Assembly: GCA_005503085.1 (NCBI GenBank)
Contig: SCOI01000019.1
Coordinates: 1-64,000 of the forward strand
From: Burkholderiales bacterium C2
GTDB lineage: Bacteria > Pseudomonadota > Gammaproteobacteria > Burkholderiales > Burkholderiaceae_C
DNA length: 64,000 bases
Reading direction: 5' to 3'
Position numbers and translations under genes: made by a program. Shown here piece by piece: positions 18,671 through 27,008 of the stretch. The notes under the pieces were generated by a model. That model was not told the origin of the DNA. It saw only the letters and a list, made by a program, of their open reading frames with translations, and ran no database searches. Each line of letters starts with the position of its first letter. Within the stretch, counting starts at the first letter, position 1.

Positions 18671-19651
18671 ATGAGTAAGCCGCTCCGCCAACGTCCGCTG
18701 TCCATCGGTCCGCTGCGCGCCTTCGAGGCGGTGGCACGCCTGCTGAGCTTTCGCGCCGCCGCCGAAGAGCTCTACCTGACCCAGTCGGCCATCAGCCGCC
18801 AGATCCGCACGCTGGAGGAGGAGATCGGCTGCACGCTGTTCTTGCGCGGCACCCGCCATGTCGAGCTGACCGCCGATGGCGCCACCCTGCAGGGCACGGC
18901 CGTCGCGGTGCTGGAAAAGCTGGACGGCACGGTGCGCCAGATCCGCCAGACACGCGGCCGCCAGGTCGTCAACGTGACGACCTTTGCCTCCTTTGCCTCG
19001 CTGTGGCTGATCCCGCGGCTGGAGGCCTTCCAGCGCGAGCATCCGGACATCGACATCCGCGTCTCGGCCCACGATACCGTGGTCGAGCTCGACGACAGCG
19101 AGGTCGACATCGCGCTGCGCTATGCCTCACCGGGCCAGCTCGCCGACCGCAGCGAGGCGCAGCGCCTGTTCGGCGAGACCCTGACCCCGGTGATCAGCCC
19201 CTGGCTGGCGCGCCAGGCCGCGCAGGGCGAGATGCCGCCGCTGGCCAGCGCGGCCGATCTGGCCCGCTACACGCTGGCCGAGGAGGACGACCAGCGCCCC
19301 AGCGCCGAATACCTGAGCTGGCGGCGCTGGCTGCGCGAACACGGCCAGGGCGGCCTGCAGCCGCGGCGCTGGATGTATCTGAACTTCACCTACCAGCAGG
19401 TGCAGGCGGCACTGGCGGGCCAGGCGGTGGCGCTGGCCCGGCTGGCCCTGGTCAGCGAGCAACTGCATCGCGGCGATCTGATCGAGCCCTTCGGCCCCGA
19501 GGGCCGGCTTGACAGCCCTTACGCCTACTGGCTGCTGCTGTCCCGCCACGGCCGCCACCGGCCCGAGGTGCAGCAGTTCAGCGACTGGATACTGGCGCAG
19601 GCCGCGCAGTCGCGGCGCGATATCGGCGAGGCGGAAGAGTTCAGGGGCTGA
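18671..19651 (+). CDS. LysR-family transcriptional regulator, GcvA-like
   Basis: The 326-residue regulator has an N-terminal helix-turn-helix (LRAFEAVARLLSFRAAAEELYLTQSAISRQIRTLEEEIG, about 14-48). A periplasmic-binding-like effector domain (about 92-300) contains TTFASFASLWLIPRLEAFQ, typical of the GcvA branch. The effector molecule is unknown. It is divergent from the DUF2917 gene, its most likely target, and its 3' end overlaps the convergent second cyclo-ligase gene by 11 nt. I used ATG 18671 rather than TTG 18665. Confidence 0.87.
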   Translation: MSKPLRQRPLSIGPLRAFEAVARLLSFRAAAEELYLTQSAISRQIRTLEEEIGCTLFLRGTRHVELTADGATLQGTAVAVLEKLDGTVRQIRQTRGRQVVNVTTFASFASLWLIPRLEAFQREHPDIDIRVSAHDTVVELDDSEVDIALRYASPGQLADRSEAQRLFGETLTPVISPWLARQAAQGEMPPLASAADLARYTLAEEDDQRPSAEYLSWRRWLREHGQGGLQPRRWMYLNFTYQQVQAALAGQAVALARLALVSEQLHRGDLIEPFGPEGRLDSPYAYWLLLSRHGRHRPEVQQFSDWILAQAAQSRRDIGEAEEFRG

Positions 19652-20213
19652 TGATCTCGTGCTCGGTCAGCACCAGGGTCAGCGCCTGGTCATGCGGCTC
19701 GACGGCGAAGCTCGCCTCGCCGCAACTCCAGGCCAGGCCCACGCTGGTCACACCCGGGTGGGCGGCCAGCCAGCGGTCGAAATAGCCACCGCCGTAGCCC
19801 AGGCGGTAGCCCTCGCGGGTGAAACCCACGCAGGGCACCAGCACCACATCGGGCTGCACCGGCGCGCCGGCGCAGCTGGCGATGCCGCATTCGTCCTGCA
19901 AGGCCGGCGGGCTGCCGTCCCAGCGCCGGTAGTCCATCCGGCGCGAGGCCTTGTAGGCATAGGGCAGGGCCAGCACCGGCGGCTCCGGCAAGGCATGGGC
20001 CAGCAGATCGCTCACTGCGTTAAATTCGCCGTCCAGCGGCCAGTACAGGCCCAGGCATTGCGGCTCCAGTTGCTCCAGCAGCTCGCGCAGACGCTGCGCC
20101 AAGGCGGCCGCTGCGGCCTGGCCGGGCGTCGAAGCGAGCCATTGCGCACGCGCGGCCAGCAAATGAGTGCGCAACGCGGCGCGTTCATGGGGTACTGTAG
20201 AAGTCTGGGACAC
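19641..20213 (-). CDS. 5-formyltetrahydrofolate cyclo-ligase, copy 2
   Basis: The frame encodes the family motifs LGLYWPLDGEFNAVSDL, DVVLVPCVGF and the loop YRLGYGGGYFDRWLA. It differs widely from copy 1 at 17548-18129, so this is not a recent duplication. The start is uncertain. There is no ATG in frame near the expected N-terminus. GTG 20213 gives 190 residues; TTG 20174 gives a shorter form. Either way the start lies within about 10-50 nt of the divergent slt start, so the two genes' promoters must overlap each other's 5' ends. It is convergent with the LysR gene. Confidence 0.85.
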   Translation of the reverse strand: MSQTSTVPHERAALRTHLLAARAQWLASTPGQAAAAALAQRLRELLEQLEPQCLGLYWPLDGEFNAVSDLLAHALPEPPVLALPYAYKASRRMDYRRWDGSPPALQDECGIASCAGAPVQPDVVLVPCVGFTREGYRLGYGGGYFDRWLAAHPGVTSVGLAWSCGEASFAVEPHDQALTLVLTEHEIISP

Positions 20214-20223
20214 CGAAGCACCG

Positions 20224-22230
20224 ATGAAGGAAAGAATGTTGTTGGCAGTATATGAAGCTGGGCGGCAGGCCCTGGCCGCGCTGATGGCGCTGGGCCTGGC
20301 GGCAGGGACAAGTCTTGCACAGCCGACCGCGAAACCCGAGCTGATCACCGAGGCCCGCGATGCCTTGCGTGCCAGGGATGGCCAGCGCCTGGCCGCGCTG
20401 AAGGCCAGCGCGCTGGAACGCCAGTACCCGCTGGCCCCCTGGATCGATTACTGGGAGCTGGGCCTGCGGCTCAAGGACTTGCAGCAGAGCGATCTGGAGG
20501 CCTTCTACGCCCGCTGGCCGGGCAGTTATGTCGAGGACCGCCTGCGCAACGACTGGCTGCTGGAGCTGGGGCGGCGCCGCGACTGGGCCAATTTCGCGCA
20601 GGACTATCCGCGCTTCAAGATGAATGACGACCGCCAGGTCAGCTGCTATGCGCTGCTGACCGAGCATCTGGCCGGCCGCGATGTGCGCGTGTCGGCCCGC
20701 TCGGCCTGGCTGGCGCAGCGCGATGCCGACGACGGCTGCCAGCTGATGGCCGGCGCACTGTATGAGGCCAAGCGCCTGGACGCCGAGGATGTCTGGCTCA
20801 AGCTGCGCCTGTCGGCCGAGGCCGGCCGGCCGCAGGCGATGCAGGCGGCCGCGCGGCTGCTGGGCAAGCCGGTCGAGGCCGAGGTCAAGACCTTGCTCGA
20901 CAACGCCGGCCGCTACCTGACCCGCAAGGCCGCCGCGAACAACCGCCAGCAGGACGAGCTGACCACGCTGGCCCTGATACGCAGCGCCGCCAACGACGCC
21001 GAGGTGACGGCCGAGTTCATGAACAAGCGCTGGGAACGCCAGCTGCCGCACGAGCTGGCGGCCTGGGTCTGGGCCCAGATCGGTCGCTCGGCCGCCTTCA
21101 AGCTGCAGCCCGAGGCGGCCGACTACTACGACAAGGCGCTGAAGCTGCAGGGCAAGAAGGCGCCCGAGTGGAGCGACGAAACCCTGGCGCGGGCCGCCCG
21201 CGCGGCCTTGCGCGCCGATGACGGCGCGGGCCGCCCGGCCCTGCTGCTGCGCGCCATCGAGCTGATGAGCGCTGCCGAGCAGCAGGACCCGACCTGGCAG
21301 TTCTGGAAGGCGCGTGCGCTCAAGCAGAGCAGCGCCGCCGCCAAGCAGGCCGAGGCCCAGCGCCTGCTGCAGGGCCTGGCCTCGCCGCTGAGCTTTTACG
21401 GCAAGCTGGCGGCCGAGGAGCTGGGCCAGCGCACCGCGCTGCCGCCCACCCCGCTGGCGCTGAGCGCGGCCGAGAAGGCCCAGGCCCTGAACCACCCGGG
21501 CCTGAGCCGGGCGCTGGCGCTGATCGCGGCCGGGCTGCGCGGCGAAGGGGTGCGCGAGTGGAACTTCAGCCTGCGCGGCATGGGCGACCGCGAGCTGCTG
21601 GCCGCCGCACAGATCGCCTGCGACCGCGAGGTCTGGGACCGCTGCATCAACACCAGCGAGCGCAGCCGCAGCGAGATCGATCTGGCCCAGCGCTTTCCGA
21701 CACCCTACCGCAGCGAGCTGCTGGCGCAGACCCGCGAGATCGGGCTGGACCCGGCCTACGTCTATGGTCTGATCCGCCAGGAGTCGCGCTTTGTCAGCGA
21801 TGCGCGTTCCCATGTCGGCGCCTCGGGCCTGATGCAGGTGATGCCCGGCACCGCGCGCTGGACCGCCAAGAAGGTCGGCATCGACTACCGGCCCGAGCTG
21901 CTGACCGACCGCGATTTCAATCTGCGCATAGGCACCCGCTACCTGAAGCTGGTGCTCGATGATTTCGGCGGCTCGATGGCGATGGCTGCCGCCGCCTACA
22001 ACGCCGGCCCCTCGCGCCCGCGCCGCTGGCGCCAGGGGCCGCCGCTGGATGCCGCGATCTGGGCCGAGAACATCCCGTTCCACGAGACCCGCGACTATGT
22101 CAAGCGCGTGCTCTCCAACGCGACCATCTACGCCGCGCTGCTGGGCACCGAGCCGCCCGATCTGCGCTCGCGCCTGGGCCGGCTGATCGGCCCGGCCGGC
22201 GCGGCGCCCATCAATCAGGACCTGCCATGA
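20224..22230 (+). CDS. slt: Soluble lytic murein transglycosylase
   Basis: The protein of about 668 residues has a signal peptide ending TSLAQ, a long helical U/L superhelix domain (about 40-480), and a C-terminal lysozyme-like domain. Catalytic Glu is in YGLIRQESRFVSDARS, with GASGLMQVMPGTA and AYNAGPSRPRRW as further SLT motifs. It cuts peptidoglycan glycan strands in the periplasm, forming anhydro-muropeptides. The start may be ATG 20224, or ATG 20236, which is preceded by AAGGAA. It overlaps the next gene by 4 nt. Confidence 0.92.
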   Translation: MKERMLLAVYEAGRQALAALMALGLAAGTSLAQPTAKPELITEARDALRARDGQRLAALKASALERQYPLAPWIDYWELGLRLKDLQQSDLEAFYARWPGSYVEDRLRNDWLLELGRRRDWANFAQDYPRFKMNDDRQVSCYALLTEHLAGRDVRVSARSAWLAQRDADDGCQLMAGALYEAKRLDAEDVWLKLRLSAEAGRPQAMQAAARLLGKPVEAEVKTLLDNAGRYLTRKAAANNRQQDELTTLALIRSAANDAEVTAEFMNKRWERQLPHELAAWVWAQIGRSAAFKLQPEAADYYDKALKLQGKKAPEWSDETLARAARAALRADDGAGRPALLLRAIELMSAAEQQDPTWQFWKARALKQSSAAAKQAEAQRLLQGLASPLSFYGKLAAEELGQRTALPPTPLALSAAEKAQALNHPGLSRALALIAAGLRGEGVREWNFSLRGMGDRELLAAAQIACDREVWDRCINTSERSRSEIDLAQRFPTPYRSELLAQTREIGLDPAYVYGLIRQESRFVSDARSHVGASGLMQVMPGTARWTAKKVGIDYRPELLTDRDFNLRIGTRYLKLVLDDFGGSMAMAAAAYNAGPSRPRRWRQGPPLDAAIWAENIPFHETRDYVKRVLSNATIYAALLGTEPPDLRSRLGRLIGPAGAAPINQDLP

Positions 22231-23201
22231 GCACCGGCAATCCTCGCGTGCTGGTCCTCGGCGGCAGCGGCTTTGTCGGCCGCTCGGTCTGCGAGCAGCT
22301 GGTGCGCGAGTTCGGCGGCGCCGCCCGCATCACCGTGCCGACCCGGCGCCTGCGTGCGGCCCAGGCGGTGCAGTCGCTGCCGGGGCTGACGGTGCTGCAG
22401 GCCGATCTGTTCGACGAGGCGCAGCTGCGCGCGCTGCTGGCTCAGCAGGATGCAGTGATCAATCTGGTCGCCATCCTGCAAGGCAGCGAGGCGGCCTTCC
22501 AGCATGTGCATGTGGAGCTGCCGCAGCGCCTGGCGGCGGCCTGCCGGGCCAGCGGCGTGCGCCGGCTGATCCATGTCAGCGCGCTGGGCGTGTCGGACCA
22601 GGCGCCCTCGCGCTATCTGCGCTCCAAGGCCCATGGCGAGGCCGCGCTGCAGACCGCCGCGCAGATGCAGGGTCTGGATCTGACCCTGCTGCGGCCCTCG
22701 GTGATCTTCGGCCAGGGTGATCGCTTCCTGAACCTGTTCGCGCGGCTGCAGACGCTGTTCCCGCTGCTGCCGCTGGCCGGCGCCAAGGCGCGCTTCCAGC
22801 CGGTCTGGGTCGAGGATGTGGCGGCCGCCATCGTGCGCTGCGTGGTCGACGCCGACACGGTGGGCCAGACCTATGAGCTGGCTGGCCCCCAGGTGGCCAG
22901 CCTGGCCGAGCTGGTGCGGCTGGCCGGGCGCTGTGTCGGCCATGCCCGCCCCATCCTGCCGCTGCCCGGGCCGCTGGCCTGGCTGCAGGCCGTCGCGCTG
23001 GAGCTGCTGCCCGGCGAGCCGCTGATGTCGCGCGACAACCTGGCCTCGATGCAGCTGCCCAATGTGGCCGGCGGCCAGCTGCCGGGCCTGGCCGAGCTGG
23101 ACATCCAGGCCCATGCAGCCTCCGCCATCGTGCCGGCCTATCTGGGCAGCGGGCTGGGCCTGGCGCGGCTGGACCGCTGGCGTGCCGGCGCCGGACGCTG
23201 A
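22227..23201 (+). CDS. NDUFA9-like NAD(P)-binding protein (extended SDR family)
   Basis: The 324-residue protein opens with the Rossmann loop VLVLGGSGFVGRSVCEQLV (GxxGxxG). It continues with LVAILQGSE, IHVSALGVS and YLRSKAHGEAAL, which has Lys but lacks the classic YxxxK tyrosine pair. This matches the complex I NDUFA9-type atypical SDR family, whose bacterial members are of uncertain role. It overlaps slt by 4 nt (ATGA) and is probably translated with it. No membrane segment is predicted. Confidence 0.82.
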   Translation: MSTGNPRVLVLGGSGFVGRSVCEQLVREFGGAARITVPTRRLRAAQAVQSLPGLTVLQADLFDEAQLRALLAQQDAVINLVAILQGSEAAFQHVHVELPQRLAAACRASGVRRLIHVSALGVSDQAPSRYLRSKAHGEAALQTAAQMQGLDLTLLRPSVIFGQGDRFLNLFARLQTLFPLLPLAGAKARFQPVWVEDVAAAIVRCVVDADTVGQTYELAGPQVASLAELVRLAGRCVGHARPILPLPGPLAWLQAVALELLPGEPLMSRDNLASMQLPNVAGGQLPGLAELDIQAHAASAIVPAYLGSGLGLARLDRWRAGAGR

Positions 23202-23313
23202 GATCCTGGCGCGCCGTTCGCGTGCGGCGGGCGCATCAATCCCTTGCGCAAGCCTCACCCACGAGACGCATGGCGCCGCTTAGGATGACGGGGTTTTGAC
23301 GAGGAAACCCCCC

Positions 23314-23997
23314 ATGCATCTGATCATCGGCAACAAGAACTACTCCTCCTGGTCCATGCGCCCCTGGGTGCTGCTGAAGGCCTTCGGCATCCCCTTCGAG
23401 GAACGCAAGCTGCGCTTTGACTTCGCGCCCGGCTCCGACTTCTACCGCGAGCTGGCCCGCTACACGCCGACCGGCAAGGTACCGGTGCTGGTCGAAGACG
23501 AAGGCTTCGCGGTCTGGGACACCTTGGCGATCGCCGAGCACATCGCCGAGCGCCATCCCGAGCTGCCGATCTGGCCGCGCGATGCAAGACAGCGCAGCCG
23601 TGCCCGCAGCCTCTGTGCCGAGATGCACGCCGGCTTTGGCGCCTTGCGCCAGAACTGCCCGATGAATATCGAAGCGAGCCTGCCCGAGGTCGGCACCCGC
23701 CTGCTGGCCGAGCAGCCCCAGGTGCGCGCCGATCTGGCCCGCATCGATGCGATCTGGAGCGAACAGCTGGCGGCCAGCGGCGGCCCCTTTCTGTTCGGCG
23801 AGTTCGGCGCCATCGACGCCTATTTCGCGCCGGTGGTGATGCGCATCCACAGCTACGGCCTGCCGCTGTCGCCCGCCAGCGCCGCCTATGCCCAGCGCGT
23901 GCGCCAGGCGCCCGGCGTCGCCGACTGGATCAGCGACGCGCTGGCGGAGCAGGATTTTCTAGACTTCGAGGAACCCTACCGCAGCGCGCGGACATGA
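23314..23997 (+). CDS. Glutathione S-transferase family protein
   Basis: The 227-residue protein starts with a thioredoxin-like GST domain: HLIIGNKNYSSWSMRPWVLLKAFGIPFEER, then GKVPVLVEDEGFAVWDTLAIAEHIAE with the glutathione-binding Asp/Thr pair. An all-helical C-terminal domain follows. The SSWSMRPW motif marks a bacterial GST subgroup related to the zeta class. The ATG at 23314 follows GAGGA. The substrate is unknown. The stop codon abuts a hairpin shared with the convergent PEP-CTERM gene. Confidence 0.87.
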   Translation: MHLIIGNKNYSSWSMRPWVLLKAFGIPFEERKLRFDFAPGSDFYRELARYTPTGKVPVLVEDEGFAVWDTLAIAEHIAERHPELPIWPRDARQRSRARSLCAEMHAGFGALRQNCPMNIEASLPEVGTRLLAEQPQVRADLARIDAIWSEQLAASGGPFLFGEFGAIDAYFAPVVMRIHSYGLPLSPASAAYAQRVRQAPGVADWISDALAEQDFLDFEEPYRSART

Positions 23998-24019
23998 AAA
24001 AAGGGCGCCACTGGCGCCC
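23997..24019 (-). terminator. Intrinsic terminator for the PEP-CTERM gene
   Basis: GGGCGCCACTGGCGCCC is a tight hairpin (24003-24019). On the minus strand it is followed by six T (complement of A at 23997-24002). It may also slow plus-strand transcription after the GST gene. Confidence 0.8.
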
Positions 24020-24040
24020 TTCTCATATGGCCGAGAAAAC

Positions 24041-24529
24041 TCAGGCGCTGATCTTGCGGCGACGAGCCACAAAGCCCACTGCGGCCAGACCGGCCAGCAT
24101 CAGTGCATAGGTCTCGGGTTCCGGCACGGCCGACACCGAGTAGTTGGCGCCGATGAAAGCAGCCTTGTTGAACTGGCCGCTGCCGTCCAGAGTGCCGGAG
24201 GCCTTCACCACATAGCTGCCGGCGGCAACGTTCTTGAAACTGAAGCCATTGGCCGAAGCGTCGATGTCGACCAGTGCGCCCACCGAAGCGCCCGAGAACG
24301 TGACCTTGTCCAGCGTGAAGCTCAGCTGGTTGCCGCCCATGTTGAAACTCACCGAGTCGGCAGCGAACACATTGCCCACCAGATCGGACAGGCCGTTGAT
24401 TTCGATGGTGCCGATCACCAGGTCGGTGAACGAAGTGCCCGAGAACGACGGGGCATAAATAGTGTCAGCTTTGGCAGCGCCAACCAGCATCAGCGCAGCA
24501 GCAGCCACGGCAGCAATCTTAATTTTCAT
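24041..24529 (-). CDS. PEP-CTERM sorting-domain protein
   Basis: The 162-residue secreted protein has a signal peptide (MKIKIAAVAAAALMLVGAAKA), a Ser/Gly/Phe-rich beta body with an FxD-type motif (SFTDLVIGTI), and a C-terminal tripartite tail. The tail is VPEP, a hydrophobic helix, then ARRRK. This tail is the substrate signal for exosortase, which implies an EpsH/XrtA-type system elsewhere in the genome. Such proteins are linked to exopolysaccharide and surface layers. A GAGGG ribosome site precedes the ATG, and it is a single-gene unit with its own terminator. Confidence 0.85.
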   Translation of the reverse strand: MKIKIAAVAAAALMLVGAAKADTIYAPSFSGTSFTDLVIGTIEINGLSDLVGNVFAADSVSFNMGGNQLSFTLDKVTFSGASVGALVDIDASANGFSFKNVAAGSYVVKASGTLDGSGQFNKAAFIGANYSVSAVPEPETYALMLAGLAAVGFVARRRKISA

Positions 24530-24667
24530 AATTCCCTCGGTGATTCTTGGCCTCGCGGCCTTGTAACCCAGGGAATTCCCCTAGGTCTCGGGCACGAATG
24601 TAGCCGGACACCCCCCTAAATTGAACCCCCTTTTCGCGGGGGGCGGGCGCCGACCTAAGATGGCCGG

Positions 24668-25894
24668 ATGAAAACTTATCGTGTCGGCGGCGCGGTGCGC
24701 GACGCTCTGCTGGGCCGGCCGGTCTCGGACATCGACTGGGTCGTGGTCGGCGCCAGCCCGGCCCAGATGCTGGACCAGGGCTATCTGCAGGTGGGGCGCG
24801 ACTTCCCGGTCTTTCTGCACCCGCAGACCCATCAGGAATACGCGCTGGCCCGCACCGAGCGCAAGACCGCGCCCGGCTATCACGGCTTCGCCTTCCATGC
24901 CGCGCCCGATGTCACGCTGGAGCAAGACCTGGCTCGGCGCGATCTGACGATCAATGCGATGGCCGAGGACGAGGCAGGCGCCCTCGTCGACCCCTATGGC
25001 GGCCGTCAGGATCTGGCCGACAAGGTGCTGCGCCATGTCTCCGAGGCCTTTGCCGAGGACCCGGTACGCATCCTGCGGCTGGCACGCTTTGCGGCCCGCT
25101 TGCCCGACTTCACCGTGGCGCCGCAAACCATGGCACTGATGCGCCGCATGGTGGCGGCCGGCGAGGTCGATGCGCTGGTGGCCGAGCGGGTCTGGCAGGA
25201 GCTGTCGCGCGGGCTGATGGAGGAGCGCCCCTCGCGCATGCTGGCGGTGCTGCGCGAGGCCGGCGCGCTGGCGCGGCTGGCGCCCGAGATCGAGCGGCTG
25301 TTCGGCGTGCCGCAGCCTGAGGCCCATCACCCGGAAATCGATACCGGCGTGCATCTGCTGATGGTGCTCGACACCTGCGCCCGGCTCGCGGTGCCGCTGC
25401 CGGTGCGCTATGCCAGCCTCTGCCATGACCTGGGCAAGGGGCTGACGCCGGCCGAGGCCCTGCCCCGCCATATCGGCCACGAGGGCCGCGGCGTGCCGCT
25501 GGCCCGCGCCTTGAGCGAGCGCTGGCGGGTGCCGACCGACTGCCGCGAGCTGGCCGAGTTGATGGCGCGCGAGCACACCCATGTGCACCAGAGCGGGGGC
25601 TTCGGCCCGGAGGCCAGGCTGCGCCTGCTGGAGCGCTGCGATGCCTGGCGCCGGCCCGAGCGCTTCGAGCAGTTGCTGCTGGCCTGCGAGTGCGATGCGC
25701 GCGGCCGGCTCGGGCTGGAGGACAGGCCCTACCCGCAGCGACCGCTGCTGCTGCGCGATCTGCAGACGCTGCTGGCCCTCGATCTGGGCGCCGTCAGCGC
25801 CGCCGCACTGGCGGCCGGCAAGACCGGGCCGGCGATCGGCCGCGCGGTGCAAGCCGCGCGCCTGCAGGCGCTGCAAGCACTGACCCCGATCTGA
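24668..25894 (+). CDS. cca: Multifunctional CCA-adding enzyme (tRNA nucleotidyltransferase/HD phosphohydrolase)
   Basis: The 408-residue protein adds or repairs the 3' CCA of tRNA. The nucleotidyltransferase head shows [11 protein letters not shown] and the metal-binding DxD at Asp21/Asp23 (SDIDWV). [10 protein letters not shown] and [15 protein letters not shown] are the base-selection and neck motifs. The C-terminal half carries an HD domain ([11 protein letters not shown]), giving phosphatase and phosphodiesterase activities in the gamma/beta proteobacterial form. The length matches the multifunctional type. It is convergent with the methyltransferase gene. Confidence 0.95.
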   Translation: MKTYRVGGAVRDALLGRPVSDIDWVVVGASPAQMLDQGYLQVGRDFPVFLHPQTHQEYALARTERKTAPGYHGFAFHAAPDVTLEQDLARRDLTINAMAEDEAGALVDPYGGRQDLADKVLRHVSEAFAEDPVRILRLARFAARLPDFTVAPQTMALMRRMVAAGEVDALVAERVWQELSRGLMEERPSRMLAVLREAGALARLAPEIERLFGVPQPEAHHPEIDTGVHLLMVLDTCARLAVPLPVRYASLCHDLGKGLTPAEALPRHIGHEGRGVPLARALSERWRVPTDCRELAELMAREHTHVHQSGGFGPEARLRLLERCDAWRRPERFEQLLLACECDARGRLGLEDRPYPQRPLLLRDLQTLLALDLGAVSAAALAAGKTGPAIGRAVQAARLQALQALTPI

Positions 25895-25907
25895 GGCGGG
25901 GCTTCGC

Positions 25908-27008
25908 TCAGAGCATGTGCGAGCGGTCGCCCGCCGCGAAGCCGAGGGCCTCGAAGCTCTCGCCCGCGACGAAACCGATCACCTTGAACAGCTCGCCCAT
26001 CTCATGCTCGGCGATCAGCCGGTGCGCCATCGCGCGGCCGGCCAGGTCGGCCTCGCAGAGCAGCGCGGTCAGGCCGCAGTTGATCAGGAAGTTGGCCTGG
26101 CTGGTGTAGCCCAGCACGGTCAGGCCGGCGTCCTGCCCGGCCAGCGCGATGCCGGTGAAATTGACATGGGCGGTGATGTCCTTCTCGCCGACCAGGGCCA
26201 GCGGATCGGCATCGACGCGGTGCTGGTGATGGCACATCACGGTGCCGCCGGCGCGCTGCGGGTGGTAGTACTCGCGCTCGGGGAAGCCGTAGTCGATCAG
26301 GAAGATCGCGCCGCGCTGCAGGCCGGCGGCCAGCGTGCGCACAAAGCCCTCGGCCTGCGCATGTAGCTCGGTCAGATAGTCGCCGGGATAGGGATCATTG
26401 GCCACCTCGGCCGGCAGGCTCAGCCCGGTTTCGCGCTCGCCCCAGGCAAAACCTGCCCCCGTCCAGACGACACCGCGCTCCAGCCACTGCTGGCCATCGA
26501 AGCGCATCAGTTGCACCGGCATCGCGTCCAGCACCTCGTTACCGACCACCACGCCGGCAAAGCGCTCGGGCAGCGCGTCCAGCCACTGCACCTTGTCGCC
26601 CCAGGCGGCCAGGCGCTCGGCCTGGCGCGCGCGCAGCGAGCCGGACAGGTCGACGATGCAGTAGCGCGCCACGCGATCGCCCAAGGTCTGCAGCAGCTGC
26701 GCCGCCAGCGCGCCGCTGCCGGCGCCGAACTCGAACACGGTGTCGGTGGCGGTGGCCGCCAGCGCCTGCTCGAGCTGGGCGGCCAGCGCCCGGCCGAACA
26801 AGGGCGACAGCTCGGGCGCGGTGACGAAGTCTGAACCATCGGCGGGCATCGCACCGAACTTCTGCCGCGCGCCGCTGTAATAGCCCAGGCCCGGCGCATA
26901 CAGGGCCAGGGCCATGAAGTCGTCGAAGCCCAGCCAGCCGCCGGCCTTGGCGATGGCCTCACGAATCAGGGTCTGCAGGGGGGTGGGCTTGCCTTCATGC
27001 GCTGTCAT
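25908..27008 (-). CDS. SAM-dependent methyltransferase, MidA/NDUFAF7 (DUF185) family
   Basis: The 366-residue protein has the family start GGWLGFDDFMALALYAPGLGYYSG, the segment DFVTAPELSPLFGRALA, and the SAM-binding motif VFEFGAGSGALAAQLL. Later motifs are VVGNEVLDAMPV and FLIDYGFPEREYYHP. The mitochondrial homologue NDUFAF7 methylates an arginine of complex I; the bacterial target is unknown. It overlaps the upstream GGDEF-EAL gene by 4 nt. An NDUFA9-like gene lies 3 kb away, a curious echo of complex I biology. Confidence 0.85.
   Translation of the reverse strand: MTAHEGKPTPLQTLIREAIAKAGGWLGFDDFMALALYAPGLGYYSGARQKFGAMPADGSDFVTAPELSPLFGRALAAQLEQALAATATDTVFEFGAGSGALAAQLLQTLGDRVARYCIVDLSGSLRARQAERLAAWGDKVQWLDALPERFAGVVVGNEVLDAMPVQLMRFDGQQWLERGVVWTGAGFAWGERETGLSLPAEVANDPYPGDYLTELHAQAEGFVRTLAAGLQRGAIFLIDYGFPEREYYHPQRAGGTVMCHHQHRVDADPLALVGEKDITAHVNFTGIALAGQDAGLTVLGYTSQANFLINCGLTALLCEADLAGRAMAHRLIAEHEMGELFKVIGFVAGESFEALGFAAGDRSHML

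Noticed and set aside
17530-20223. 6S RNA next to a 5-formyl-THF cyclo-ligase gene
   Set aside because: 6S RNA often sits there in proteobacteria, but neither cyclo-ligase copy has a 150-200 nt gap able to hold it.
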